Shown here piece by piece: positions 1 through 11,040 of a stretch of DNA of 58,097 nt (positions are counted from its first letter, which is position 1; every line of letters starts with the position of its first letter). A program made the translations under genes and the position numbers. A model generated the notes under the pieces. It was not told the DNA's origin. It searched no databases and saw only the letters and a program-made list of their open reading frames with translations. Source of the stretch: Haplomitrium mnioides (lineage: Eukaryota > Marchantiophyta > Haplomitriopsida > Calobryales); assembly GCA_049999725.1 (NCBI GenBank), contig JBNGIS010005996.1:1-58097 (forward strand), read 5' to 3'.

Positions 1-240
1 TGCGCCAAAGACTTTGAAATCCATGCGAGCATGGACTCTGAGGTCCAGGTGTGCAAGGACTTTGAAGTCTATGCAAGCATGGACTTAAGAGTCCATACGC
101 ACATGGACTTCAAAGTCTTCGACACGTGGACTTCAAAGTCCATGCGCGCATGGACTTCAAGGTCTAAGCGCGCATGAACTTTAGTGAACGTGCGCGCCTA
201 GACTTCAGTGTCCATGCGCGCATGGACTCTTTGTTCAGTG
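1..240. repeat. 24-bp palindromic minisatellite, intron 1 of methyltransferase-like copy A
   Basis: About ten head-to-tail units of exactly 24 bp run from base 10. Each starts with a GACTT-like block and ends in a CATG-like block. The best units contain GTCCATGCGCGCATGGAC, which is its own reverse complement, so each unit can form a small cruciform. The GCGCGC core alternates purine and pyrimidine. Units differ by a few bases. The array lies just upstream of a T-rich tract and the acceptor TTATTTTCAG ending at 330, so it sits in intron 1 of the downstream gene copy. The left edge is cut by the window. Confidence 0.85.
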
Positions 241-908
241 CACGTTTGTTTTTTTTTTAAGTTCTTGCTTTTCTTCATGTCAGATCATTATTTTCACTAA
301 TACTAAATTCTTTTCTTTCTTTATTTTCAGTTCACTCAGTATTTGGCGGATTTCGTCGATTCGTACAATGACGCAAAACGGATCAAGAGAGACTTTATCA
401 AGTTTGCGATTCAAATAAAAATTCTAAAGCCCAAGCATGGCGTCAACATTCAATAGCTTGTGCCGTATCTGAGTGCGGCAACATTCTTGACTCACGACAC
501 AAAGACTTCTTCACAGAAAAAGAGAAAGGAGCCGGAATCAAGTGAGGCTCAGAAGAAAAAAAACCATTTGAGGAGGAGCCAGCCCCTTCCAAATCTATAG
601 CAAATTCAACTTCATCGGCGTCTTTGTCTCCAACAGCAAGCAGCTCGGGGTAGGACTCAGAGCAGGAACCAGTGCTAGTTCAAGCTCCAACGTCCAGAGC
701 GAAGAGGCAATCCCACAAGGGGTTGCGCAAATTTCAAGAAAGAGAGCATGTAGATCCTTAGACAACTTCTGAGGAGGATAAAAACAAGATTAGGGAGTCT
801 GCAATCCAGTGCTGTAGAGTCCGTGAGGAGACCATAACATTCAGGCTCTAAAACCTTAATTTGCCTAAGTTTGGAATGGACAACTAGGGTCCATTCCAAA
901 TTTGAAGA

Positions 909-1220
909 TTGAACGAGGATTTTGTAGAGCTTTTAGCGCAAAGAATGCTGACCAATAAGTACGCACATTCTTTCTTCATTGTGGTTGTAGACCCAAAGTG
1001 TGGTCTGAAAGATAAGTCAGAGTTCGACATCAAGATCCTTGACAAGTACCGTTATAGGATTGCAGAAGGCAATCACAGTGCTGCAGCAAGGCAGCTATTG
1101 ATTACAAAATATGGGGCAAAGAATTCTGCTCTATTGCTATATAACTATTACGTCTACGTGGGCTTGACACCAACAGAGGCCCACATTTTTGCGATGGATG
1201 ACAATTACAACCAAAGGTAA
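909..1220 (+). pseudogene. ParB-like (GxHR-type) domain of copy A
   Basis: This open segment of about 103 codons reads FFIVVVDPKCGL, then YRYRIAEGNHSAAARQLL, then YVYVGLTPTEAHIFAMDDN, followed after the TAA at 1218 by a segment rich in Leu and Lys. The order of a beta strand, a G-x-H-x-x-A signature, a short strand plus 'LTPTEA' and an acidic 'xxDNxxQ' resembles the N-terminal ParB/sulfiredoxin-like fold. In bacteria that fold often precedes amino-methyltransferase domains. The Arg of the usual GxxR is Ser here. Copy B aligns (12536-12840) but is frame-damaged at the same signature. The assignment rests on the pattern only and no search was run. Confidence 0.5.
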
Positions 1221-1854
1221 AGGCTTGAGATGACCTCTATTCAAAAGGTCAAGTATTGGCATCAACAATTTGTGGAAAGTGGGATGGTTTCATCCCAAAT
1301 ATTGAAAAGGGAGCTAGTATTAGAAACTCTGGAGATCAAACCAAAGTCTACGCTCGAGAAGACCATGACTTCTCAAGACAATTGGTTTTAGCTAGCATTC
1401 AGAAGTGGAGAGCTCTAGGAGTTACAGCAGAGCATTTTTTCAATGTGGGAGAAGAACATTGTGAAAGGTCAGAAGCCTAAGGCCAAAGGATCTCTCAGGA
1501 TGGAAGATATGAAGTGGATGCCTTGGAGGTCTCTTCAGGGTCTTCTAGATGAAGTGAAGATTTCAATTTTGAAGCGGGTGGAAGCCGAAGAGCTTTCAAT
1601 GGATGAGATGTCTCGGAAGACGGAGAGACACAAAGTTTTGGCTGTAATGGTGAAGAGTTTCTATTTAGAGGTTTATTGTAGTTCTTGAGAAGAGGCAAGA
1701 GAGGAGTACCCTCTTCACACGGAAGAGTCGAAGATGGCCTCTTTTTATTCAAGCTTCGAGAAGCTTATGGTAATTCCTTTCTTTGGAACTTTAATTAATA
1801 ATTTGTATTTGCATTTAATATTTTTAAAATTTTTGTTGTTTTTTAGAAACCTAT

Positions 1855-2040
1855 GATCTATGCGCGCATAGATTTGAAGTCCTTGCCGGCATGGACCTAC
1901 GGTCCATGCGCGTATGGACTTTGAAGTACCTGAGTGCAGGGACTTTGAAGTCGATGTGTGCATGGACTTCGAAGCCTATGCGCACTTGGACTTCAAAGTC
2001 CATGCACTCATAGACTTTGATGTCCAAGCACTTTTGGGCT
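1855..2040. repeat. 24-bp palindromic minisatellite, intron 2 of copy A
   Basis: About seven units of the same 24-bp repeat as in intron 1 lie between the donor at 1770 and the acceptor at 2111-2113. They include CTATGCGCGCATAG and GGTCCATGCGCGTATGGACT. Two introns of the same gene therefore carry the same satellite unit. In copy B intron 2 only one or two units remain (13437-13475). Confidence 0.8.
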
Positions 2041-3410
2041 CTAAAATGTTTTAGGGTCCAAACCTTTCAATGTTTTTATTATTCTCTAATGGTTTTGTTT
2101 TGATTTTTTTCAGAGGGACAAAACATTCAAGCGGCAGTTAGCAAAGAAACTAATAGCAGCTGTGAAAGGAAGGAAGAAATCTGGGGTTGAGGAAGCCCCC
2201 AAAGAACAAAACCAGCCTCCCACGTTGGTCTCTTACCCTCCGGCTTTTCTTCTCCACTGCTAGAAGGCCAGAGAGTGGAAAGCACAGCAGCAAAGTGGTG
2301 TTGCATCTCTCACAACAGAAGGAGTTGTGAGAGATAAGGACGAAGACTTAATGTCTTATATCGATAGTCTCAACGTGGCATTTTATCAAGTCCATGGGGA
2401 GGCCAACGCTCGACAATCAAAGGGCCTTGTGAAACCTAGGTGTTTCACTTTGGCTATTGCTGATATTCCTTATGGGTAAAACCTAAAGGAATGCAAGCAT
2501 GATGACACGGAACCATTTTCAAAATATGACATTTTTGATATAGTATCATCTTTGGTGGTAGCAACAACTTTAGAGTTTTGGTCTTTTGTCATCATTCATT
2601 CTTCGCAGCACTTTGGCATCGTTGAGAATGCCCTTTTCGAAGTCTGCTGTGCAATTGATCATGACATCTGGTGAGTTGTTCTTTCATTTTTTTTTTATTT
2701 CTCTATTTTTTATTTCTCTTACATTTTTGCTACAATGTTTGATTTGACTGTTTATCTTTTTGCAAGGACAAAAGCAATATATATCATTCTGGTGGTCTCA
2801 GAATTGCATATGCCCACGAGTATTGGACGATGGGCTACTAGACAAAGGAAGGAAAAAGGAGCATGCGCCTTTTCAATTTGCAGACTTTTTCTGCGACCGG
2901 ACTTCCTCGGCAGATTATGCGGAGTGTTTTTAGCTGCCCTGCAGTTTTGGAAAAGCTTAAACATCTAGGAGATGATGCTCCTATGAATGTTTATCAGAAG
3001 CCGCATGCTCTGTACAATTTTTTATTGACCATTTATCAACAGAGCAGGATTGGATCCTTGATCTCTACTCTGGATCTAGCATAGGCCTTGTCTGTGCTCT
3101 TAAGCTGATGTGAAATTGCATTTCCATGGAATATGATAGATGCCAGTCTATTTATATTCCTCAGAGGGTTTTAGAGATGGCTTCCTTGCCATCCGATGTG
3201 ACTGAGTCACACATAGTTTTTGCTTACCACAAGGAACCCGTTCCTCCTGGTATTGCAGGTGCTTCTAGTGACTCTGTTGTAATATCGGGGACTAGAAAGT
3301 CTCGATAGGATTCTCTAGCGGCTGCAGAAGCTCAGCCTGTAGATTTAGATGAGACAATTCCTCCCGAAGAGGATAGAGTCTGAGGACCTCTTTGTACACT
3401 TTGCATCAAT

Positions 3411-3416
3411 AATAAA
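3411..3416 (+). promoter_or_regulatory. Polyadenylation signal of copy A
   Basis: AATAAA lies 27 bases after the last in-frame stop (TGA 3381-3383). Copy B has an AATAAA at the equivalent place (14852), which supports this as the original 3' end signal of the gene. Confidence 0.55.
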
Positions 3417-3734
3417 ATTTATTTTTTCCAAATCTTTCTTTGCCAAAGTTTCATCTTGTTGCTCTTTCAATCTATTTCAAGTCTTTTCATCACGATTCAA
3501 TTTATTGCGCCTAAGAATAAGTTGACCCACTTGATAGTCTAAGAATGGTTTGAACTCCATTCCTAATCTAAGAATGATTTGGAGTCTTTGCACATTGTTT
3601 AGTGTCTTTGCACATTAAGGCTTTATAGTTCTTGTTCGGATTCCCTTCACGCTTAAGCTGTAAGGTTATTGTTCAAAGTCCCTGCACCCATTGGTCAAAG
3701 GGTTCTTGTTCAATGTCTATGCGTCCATAGGCTG

Positions 3735-3834
3735 NNNNNNNNNNNNNNNNNNNNNNNNNNNNNNNNNNNNNNNNNNNNNNNNNNNNNNNNNNNNNNNNNN
3801 NNNNNNNNNNNNNNNNNNNNNNNNNNNNNNNNNN
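3735..3834. other. Assembly gap (100 N)
   Basis: A run of exactly 100 N, the usual placeholder for a gap of unknown size. Confidence 0.99.
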
Positions 3835-4970
3835 ATAAATTTGATGTTTTTGAATGCCAAATCTTCAAAAACAAAATTTTGACTGCCAAGTGAAACATGA
3901 ACTCAGTAGCGGTTCTTGGTTCAAAGTAGCAGTTGTTCTTTGGGTCTCTAGTGCACAAAGTGATATCTTTGGTTCGGGTTGGTCTTAGGTTTCTCCAAAC
4001 CTTTGGCTCTCCTTCTAGCGCCAAAAATTCATGTCACTCCCCTCCTTCAAGCCTTAACCTTCTCATGTGCCAATTGGAAGGCAAGGGGGACAGATTCAGG
4101 GCTTTTAGGTTCTTTTTTGAAATGGCCCCTCTCTAGTTATCACTTTGAGGCTTTAAGGATCCTCTCTTACCTTACAAGCCCTTTACTCACCCCTCACTCT
4201 CTTCAGCATGCAATCTAGTCATTCATTCACAAACCCCAAGTCCACATTCACACCACCCATCATGCCTTGTGTAATTCCTTCAATGTATTCCAAGGGTCCC
4301 AAATCTTATACCTTGCCACCTTGTGTATACTCTAGGGGCAGAAAGGTGCTATATCTTGCACCAATGAACAACGACGGTGGACTGGACTCCCCTTCTCAAG
4401 GTTGTCACAGGATCTTATACAAATGTGATTCCTAACTATCCTAATATAAGCTATTCCCTACACTATAAAACAGAGTAAGGAATAGAGAGCATTAACCCCC
4501 AAGGTCACAGGACTGTGTCAAGGAACTTGACTGCCCCTTCAAAGTTGTCTCGGGTCTGCTCAACTGGTCTTGTCAAATCCTAATCTAAAGGGCTCTAGAA
4601 CAAAATATGCAGAATGTGAATCTCGCTAATAAACATACATACACATATACACCCAACAATACACTGCAACATAATAGAGTCCTTGAAGGCCCTCTGGAAT
4701 TGGTCTCCCCAATAGACCTCTCCCTTCTAGATCACTTACCACATTCAATCTTCACCTCCACTTTCACACCCACACACCCTTCTTTAGATAGTTTTTCAAC
4801 TTCCCTCACGAGAAGCCATGCTTTTACTTCCTCAACCTAGGAAGAGGATTTCTTTGACTTCCACCACTAGAAGACAATCTTCCCGACTGCAGGTAGCTCA
4901 ATCCACTCCCGAGCCTCGAACAGGTCTTCTCCGCAGTGCGCAGGCACTAACGTAGCCACCCTCTTCACAG

Positions 4971-6214
4971 CTCCACTTGAAAGATTACACCAGAGCTGTG
5001 AAAGCATAAGGTGGATATCTGGATCTTTCTATGCATTGGAATTGATGGTACAATGTTTGTGATGCTAGGATGAAGGATAGGGAAGATTAGGATGTCATTA
5101 GAAGAAATATGAGTTTTTCGGTTTTCAAGCAAAATCTGTACAGAGTAAACAATGTTCTTATTAGGTAAGCATTAGAGCCATGATTTTAAAATCATATAAT
5201 TTATGTTATATTTCAGTAGTAACAATTTACAGAAGTGAAAAATCTGTTGTAAACCGGAAGTTATAACCGGTCAAAGGTAAAATAGAACTCTGCAGAAAAG
5301 TCAAAAGAGATAGTATTTTAATAAGAGAAAATACAAATATTATTATACTAATAAAAATCTTATTTTATAAGCTTTTCAACAAGGTATAGTACAGGAAATT
5401 TGGATCGATATCAAGGATTTTAGAGAGACTCTTCTAGAAGGACTAAAAAGTAGAAAAGTCAAGAAAAGCTACTTTAATCTTTGACTTGCTCTTTGAGGGA
5501 ATCTCAAAATATGAAAGTATCTTTTGTAATTAGGTACAAATAAAAGGGAATAGCTGATTAGGTCAGGTGTTTGGTCAAGGAAAGCTCTAAATGAGAAGCT
5601 TCTTCTTGAAAAAGTAAGAAAAAGTTAAAGTTACTTTAGAACTACTTTTGAGAAAAACTCCAAATGAGAAGCTTCTTGAGAAAAAGCAAAGACACTTTAG
5701 TAGATACTTTAGGAAATACTTTAGAATTTAAAATTGAAAGGCTATCTTTTACTTAGAGTAAAAGAATCTCTAGGTTTTACTAGTAGTAATTAGCTAGACT
5801 AGTATATAAGGAGAGAGAAGAGAGAGCAAAGGGGACTTGGAGTGGCTTGAGCTTAAACTTTCATTTTCACACTTGGGGAGTTCATTCTTGGAGAGACCAT
5901 TGGAGAAGCGCTTGGAGGAGCTCTTGGAAGAGTTGCTAAGAAGACTCATTGGAGGACAAGCACTTGAGGAGGGGTTTCCAATAGAGTGAGACGTTGTGGA
6001 GAGTGAGAAAAGGTGAGAGCATGAGAGTGTTGAGTGATTTATGAAGTAAAGAGTTTGATATTGGGCAAGAGATATTGTATTAAGTATTTCTTTTATGTAC
6101 ATTCTATAGGAACTGTTGGGATTTGATATGTGCAATCTTACTTCTATTCCCCTCTCATCTTAAATGTGCACTCAACATCAAAGTCACATGAGGAGAAACC
6201 GACGAAGCAAGTAG
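4971..6214. mobile_element. Probable secondary insertion inside the solo LTR
   Basis: Alignment of the LTR with its relative at 56876-58097 is interrupted here. CTTCACAG occurs on both sides (4963-4970 and 6215-6222) and could be an 8-bp target duplication, as made by hAT-type DNA transposons. The ends (CTCCACTTG and, on the other strand, CTACTTGCTT) are only weakly similar. Inside, an AT-rich region contains two tandem ~73-bp copies starting near 5588 and 5662 (AAATGAGAAGCTTCTT). No transposase frame is visible, so if real it is non-autonomous. Confidence 0.35.
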
Positions 6215-7125
6215 CTTCACAGAGCGCACTCCGAGCACTCTAGGTTGATACTCTCGCACAAAGAATGCAGAGATGACTCCAAGATCCCACTTGGCAGCCT
6301 CTCCTAAATTCTCAACAACTCAGATTCCCTTCTAGTCTCTTGTATCGATCCACCTCTGCTCTTGGTCCACTTACGGGGATGAGTTTACCTCGATCGCCTG
6401 AGCCTCTAGAGCTCCTCGCCCAACAATTCTCGGTGCCCCTCCAGTTCACCTCCACCCCCGCTTGCCCCCAGTGCGAGTTCAATCGCTTCACGTAGCTTCT
6501 CACTGGAATATGATCCTACCTTACCTCGTTTGCGTCTTCCTTGTCTCGAGATTGCTTGTCGCGTCTCTAGTTTACTTGCACATCAACCCTTCTGAATTCG
6601 CAGCCCGTCGATGTATACCCCTCGAGCTTTTGGTAATCCTTCGAGTCCTTCCCGTTGAATGTTTGTTAATCTCGTTAGGCTCGGATTAGAAGATTGCGAC
6701 ACCTGTCCCTACTGTTCGTTAATCCAGTCGGCTCGGATTCGGACGTTACAACGCATGTCCCGCCAATTAGTCAAATGATGCCAAGTACAGTGGTAACACG
6801 GAGGTGAGTTCGAGGAATCTTGCGGACTGAGATTCCAAAGATTCCTACGAAACCCAAGTCCAAAGAACCCTTCGGAACAGAGTTCCGAAGAATCCCGCGA
6901 AAAAGTAGTCCCACGAAATCTCCAAGATTTGCATCCGGAGATCCCCATGGATCCGGGTCCGTAGAGCCTAGCGGAATCCATGTTTGTTGTTGACTTTTCT
7001 TCCGTAGTTTACCTCAGATCCCAAGCCCAAGGATCCGACGGTCAGAGTAGCCCATAGGATCCCTCAGACTCCTCTAATGTGCCACGTGTCGAGGTTGACT
7101 TTCTTCCGAGCCCGTCATCTGCTGT

Positions 7126-7440
7126 CGCTCCGCAAGGGGGTAGTCTAACCGTCGCGCTGACTTGGTTCCGTGGTTGACTCTGCTCTGACCTGGAGGATCC
7201 TTCAGACCCTCCCTGAGCGCCACGTCATTCAAAGTTGCGTCGTTTGATGCCACTCCACAAGGGGGTAAGCGGACCGCCGCGCTGACCTTCCTCTGACCCG
7301 AGTTATAACGGACTCCGTCTTACCGCCATGTGTCCATTGACTCTCACCAATTCCTCCGAGGACGCCACGTAATCCGCAAAGCCGCAGCCCGACACCGTTC
7401 CGCAAGGAGGTAGTTTGACCATTGCGTTGACCTTTCTCCG
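7126..7440. repeat. Three diverged ~127-146 bp tandem copies in the GC-rich LTR
   Basis: The block CTCCGCAAGGGGGTAGTC followed by a GCGCTGAC-type end recurs with its surroundings at about 7128, 7253 and 7398. Between them lie related pieces such as 'GACCTGGAGGATCC' and 'GCCACGT'. Copies are diverged. This structure lies inside the GC-rich part of the solo LTR. Confidence 0.6.
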
Positions 7441-7516
7441 ATGAAGACCATGGACCCTCCCCTTCGTCCACGTTTCCGCTAAACTCCACGGGCCTCCTGC
7501 GCTTGCCCCAATTTTG

Positions 7517-7750
7517 CTATAAGCCCTCAGACGCCACGGGCCCACCACCTCTCCGTGAAGACTTGCGGATTCTTTGGTGTCGACATGCCATTCTCTATAA
7601 GCCCTCAGATGCCTAGGGCCTCGCCTCTCTGTGAAGACTTGCGACTCCCTGAGGTCGACACATCATCCGCTATAAGCCCTAGGATGCCCTAGGCCCCACC
7701 ATCTCTCCGTGAAGACTTGCAGACTCCCTAGGGCCAACGCAGCACCCGCT
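7517..7750. repeat. Three ~75-79 bp tandem copies in the GC-rich LTR
   Basis: Units begin CTATAAGCCCT and run through GTGAAGACTTGC and a 'GTCGACA'-like end. Starts are near 7517, 7595 and 7671. A fourth partial unit follows, beginning CTGAATCTCCTGAAG. No reading frame is shared across the units. Confidence 0.65.
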
Positions 7751-8369
7751 GAATCTCCTGAAGCTCTATGAAGACGCCACGTTTCCGCGGAATCCTTCGG
7801 AGCCTTCAGTAGACTCCACGTTTCCGTTAGGGGCTGCGAATACTCAAGAAAGGGACCGAACCCTTGTCGAACTTGTCTCATGCCTGCGAGATTGAAGCGT
7901 CCCCGAATCCGTGGCCTAGACCTTGCTCACAAAGGTCTCGACCCTCCTCCTTTGTCCCCGATCCTCGCCTTTGGTGTGTGGCATCTGCAAGCTTGCTCTG
8001 CGGTCCTCATCCTCATGGAGCGCTTTCAGATTTCCACCTTGTAGCTTCAACCTTCCTCCTCTAGTCGCTTTGTCTCTCGTGGACGTCCCTTCCTCCCCGC
8101 TAGGCCTCGATTCCTGCATCCCATTTGATGTTTACGGGCTCTCATGGGTGTCCTTCGAATTTAAGTGGTGCCCCTTTACTTGCTAGCAACCATTGCTCCC
8201 TTCTCTCCTTTCGCAATGATCCTATTCCCCTCCTCGAATCCAGACGATCTGCTAGTACCCACAGATTGAAGTAGTTCTGCTGCTTCCGAGGTGCTTTTAC
8301 ACTCACTAGAGGGGAATTGGTCCAATGCTGCTTCCGATGAGAAGAATTCTGTGTCAGCACCCCAATTCA

Positions 8370-9110
8370 CTAGCTGACAGAAGGGCTTTAGTAGTCTCTA
8401 CTTCCAAATACCCAACAGCTTGTGCTAGCTTGGGCTTTAGATGTTCAAGCTCGTGTGAGCTTTACTTGTCCCTATGCATATTGACCTTGTCAAACAAAAT
8501 GTGCCTACACACGGGATTTTGTTTTCCATACGCGCATAGGCTTCAATAGTCTTTTCACAATTTTGCTTCAACAATTCCTTGCGCACACACTTTAAGGTTC
8601 TAGTTCAAAGTTCTTGCACGTGAGAGTTTCAACATTCCACACGTGTTTGAGATTCAACATTCCAAGTGCAAAGAAGCTTTAACAATCTCTATGTGCATAA
8701 GCTTTAAGATTATGATTCAAAGTTCTTATGCGCCTAAGAATCTATTTTTCTTGAATATGTTTCTGATAAAATTTGAATGTTTTTATCAATTTTAAAAATT
8801 AATGATATCATTGTTTGCTTTGAAAATATTTAACAAAAAATGTTGAGTATATTTTGTTTTATAATGCTTATGCTTTTTAAAAAAGAAATTATGAAGGCAA
8901 TTTTGACAAAGTTGTCATAGAAAATTTGTTTTTAATACATTTTTTGCACTCGAAATGAGCTATTTTGCTATATAAAATTACATTGTTTTTGCAAACGAAT
9001 ATTACTAGCATCAAATTTATAATTTTAGATGCTAAAATTTCAAAATTGGTTTGTGCAAGCGCCAAATGAAACAGGAACCCAGGAGCAGTTCCTCGTTCAA
9101 AGTAGTGGTT
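8370..9110 (+). repeat. Distal 3' region of copy A, shared with copy B
   Basis: Bases about 8560-9080 align with 15270-15800 downstream of copy B. A clear stretch is GTTCAAAGTTCTTGCACGTG at about 8607, with TTCAACATTCCA repeated after it. The order of the parts is the same in both, so each gene copy carries about 1 kb of common non-coding 3' sequence. The end is the recurring 'AGCAGTTCCTCGTTCAAAGTAG' type block at about 9080-9110. I see no gene here. Confidence 0.65.
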
Positions 9111-9114
9111 GTTA

Positions 9115-9275
9115 AGTGTCTACCAAACAAAAGGTTTTGAGCTCTACACGAGAGTCGTTGAGCAAAGTAGAATCTAAACTCTATGCGATAGTCTTTGTAT
9201 GTTGAAGCTTGAGAGTTGTATATCAACGTTTGTACGTGTGGAAGGCTTTGACTCCAAGACAGATTTTTCTCACAA
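9115..9275 (-). repeat. Tail fragment of the DUF7869-type unit, minus orientation
   Basis: The sequence from CTACCAAACAAAAGGTTT to the 'TACGTGTGGAAGGCTTTGAC' block is the reverse complement of about 19065-19205. It is in the same sense as 55320-55470. In the plus-strand unit this piece lies downstream of the DUF7869-like gene, so here it marks a unit pointing left. Confidence 0.6.
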
Positions 9276-9695
9276 TGATTTTACTTCCTTGCATGTTTCA
9301 AAAACAACAAATCTATTGTGTTATGGAATTTTATCATTTGGAAAATGAGTTCTCTAATATTTTGTAGGACCTCAAAAACTAGGAATGCAATCGAGATCTT
9401 TCTCTTTCAAATAAGTTGTGTAGTAGTTATAAACTTCCCATTTTGTAAAATTTTCAAGCAAGTTACAAACTTCATAAGTGGGCATTCTCTCAAAGTGTTC
9501 ATGAAAAAACATGTCCATCCATTCACGCATGAATACTCTTTTAACAGATAATTCTCTATTTCTGAAAATGCCTCTAGGATCTGCGTTTTTGAGATTTTGA
9601 ATTCTTTGGATTCTATCATTCCCTATTGATAATATTAATTTGATGGCTCTTGTAAGACAACGATACCACTAGGTAGAGTGAACTGATTGTCAACA

Positions 9696-10126
9696 TTAAA
9701 GTCTTTTCTTGGTGTTCCCCACTGCAGTGTGATATCTCGATTCTTCATGCTTTGTTGAAGATACATTTCTCTCACACTTTTCAAAAAATTTGTCCACAAC
9801 GACAAAATTATTTTGACAATATAAAATTCTTCTCAATTTCAAAATTGATATTGGATCAAGTTTTTTCTTCACAAATCTCTCATTATAATGGAATTTTTGC
9901 AAAGAATTTTCAAGTAAAGTGTTTACCCGTTTGGGTTTTAGCCTATACAAAGAATTCTTCTGTAGTGCCGATCGATTTGGTCCGTATACGAATCTAACCA
10001 TTGGAGATAATTCATCATCCACAACATTATTTGTTTCTTTGAAAGAAGTTTCCAAATGATGAAGACCACCTTGAGGATTGGGAGAATTGGACCATGCCAA
10101 TATATCTTCATCAATATCTTGAACAT
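9696..10126 (-). pseudogene. Unrecognised reading frame, minus strand
   Basis: An open stretch of about 134 codons, rich in Lys, Arg, Asn and Phe (for example WSNSPNPQGGLHHLETSFK near its start). I recognise no family. It lies upstream, in minus orientation, of the tail repeat at 9115-9275. It could therefore be a remnant of a gene in the same kind of unit as the DUF7869-like gene, but no sequence similarity to that gene is visible. AT-rich chance ORFs of this size are possible. Confidence 0.25.
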
Positions 10127-10429
10127 TAAGAAATATTTTTTTGTAAAATAATCGATGTCCTTAGCGATAGCTTCAACGAAATGTTGGTTGACTGATACTC
10201 TTTGCTATAATCATTTCCTAAGTTGTCACTTGAAGATTTGTGTCAAAGAATTTGGTTTCTTAAAGATTTCCCAATCTCATTGAGAGGTCCAACTGATTAG
10301 AATCACTCGTTGTTTGAGTGGTGCTATCAGTGACAACAAATCATCTCCAAAATTGAAATCGTCCATGGATTTTGTGCTTTTTGTCTTTTGGACAAACATA
10401 TTTAGATCTTGAACATTGTTGTCTTTTTC

Positions 10430-10996
10430 TTATGAGGACAAAGAAATGTCCACAACTATCTGAAAATTGTGACTTGAATGTCTTTCTGTTGATATGTTGG
10501 AGTAGTCAAAAGAAAAATTCAACTTTGACCGCTTGACCGACAACAAAGATCCGATGCAAGGAGAAGGTTGAGTCTTGGATCCTATGCAATAATTGGGTTC
10601 CCTCTTTGATCTTTGGTGCACAAGTTGTTCACTCCTTAATCCTATGCATGCATTGGGCTCACTCCTTGACTGTATGCGGGCATAGGGTTCAATCCCTGAC
10701 TCTATATGCGCATAGGTTTCACTTGCTTGATCTTCTTGGGTAGAGCTATCTGATTCAACAAATGCCATCTTAATCCCCAAAATACTTGCAATCACACTTG
10801 ATGCTTTGGGTATTCCATCTCTTATCTCCATAGAACAACGACTTGCAATTATCCTTAGTTGTCGGCCAAAAGTAACAATTTTATACGAACATGAATCTTG
10901 GAATTCTAACCTCGTCTTACCTTTGAAAACTCCAACCATTGATAAATACCAATAAAAAGAAACTATTTGAGAAACTATTTTAACAAATATTCTCAA
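10430..10996 (-). pseudogene. Unrecognised frame with 10-residue tandem repeats
   Basis: A minus-strand open frame of 188 codons. The N-terminal half (LEFQDSCSYKIVTFGRQLR, then GIPKASSVIASILGIK) looks like ordinary coding sequence. The middle consists of about five and a half units of 10 residues (30 bp): ETYAHIESGI, EPYARIQSRS, EPNACIGLRS and so on. The DNA of these units has ATGCGCAT or ATGCATGCAT cores, like the intronic 24-bp minisatellite. The start near 10996 lies close to the gap at 11041, so the true N-terminus may be missing. No family is recognised, and continuation into the frame at 9696-10126 would need several stops to be crossed. Confidence 0.35.
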
Positions 10997-11040
10997 CTTG
11001 TAATGGAGTACTTAAAATATGTGTTTTTGAAGAAAATTTC

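Larger units (their letters stand above)
331..3383 (+). pseudogene. Copy A: broken ParB-like / N4-N6 DNA methyltransferase gene (exons 2-4)
   Basis: Exons inferred by comparison with copy B are 331-1769, 2114-2670 and 2767-3383; exon 1 lies left of the window. Introns have GT-AG borders (GTAATT and GTGAGT donors, TTTTTTTCAG and TTTTTGCAAG acceptors). Exon 2 begins with a basic segment (DAKRIKRDFIKFAIQIK), then a Lys/Ser-rich linker, then a ParB-like domain. Exon 3 carries LAIADIPYG, which matches motif IV (DPPY) of amino-methyltransferases. Exon 4 carries DLYSGSSIGLVCALKL and then NCISMEYDRCQ, matching the SAM-binding motif I and following strand of PF01555 enzymes. Motif IV before motif I is the beta-class order. 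Stops occur at 454 (TAG), 1218 (TAA), 2477 (TAA), 3111 (TGA) and 3306 (TAG), so this copy cannot make the full protein. ParB-like plus methyltransferase is a known bacterial and phage architecture. The function here is inferred from motifs only. Confidence 0.62.
3384..4026 (+). other. 3' region of copy A with assembly gap
   Basis: Non-coding sequence with several 'feature words' shared with the 3' region of copy B, such as repeated 'TTTGCACATT' and 'GTTCAAAGT' blocks and a degenerate palindrome CTATGCGTCCATAG before the gap. Bases 3735-3834 are a 100-N gap. Bases 3840-3945 end in a recurring block (AGTAGCGGTTCTTGG then TTCAAAGTAGCAG). That block also occurs near 9080, 15800 and 19930, and in reverse near 53720 and 54580. 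I see no coding potential. Confidence 0.5.
4032..8364 (+). mobile_element. LTR-type insertion, probably a solo LTR, in the 3' region of copy A
   Basis: The segment begins TGTCACTCCCCTCC and ends GTCAGCACCCCA. It is flanked on both sides by ATTCA (4027-4031 and 8365-8369), a 5-bp target duplication as made by retroviral-type integrases. The sequence outside the duplications joins into the 3' region seen in copy B. I find no gag or pol reading frame and no second copy of the start inside the element. It therefore fits a solo LTR of about 3.1 kb carrying a secondary insertion, better than a full element. Most of it is clearly more GC-rich than its surroundings and contains tandem repeats. A second member of the family starts at 56876: 57519-57700 matches 4795-4970, and 57745-57960 matches about 6255-6470. 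Confidence 0.65.

Noticed and set aside
1-240. CRISPR array
   Set aside because: Units are contiguous 24-mers without unique spacers, in a plant genome intron. It is a minisatellite.
3669-4024. Open frames across the 100-N gap
   Set aside because: They exist only because N is read through. No coding signal on either side.
6709-6981. Short inverted and repeated 'TTCCGAAGAATCC' pieces as a regulatory array
   Set aside because: Diverged internal repetition of the GC-rich LTR. No clear period or known factor site.
7229-8186. Several frames in the GC-rich part of the solo LTR
   Set aside because: Long frames arise from GC-rich composition and tandem repeats. Overlapping frames on both strands are equally open and none has a motif.
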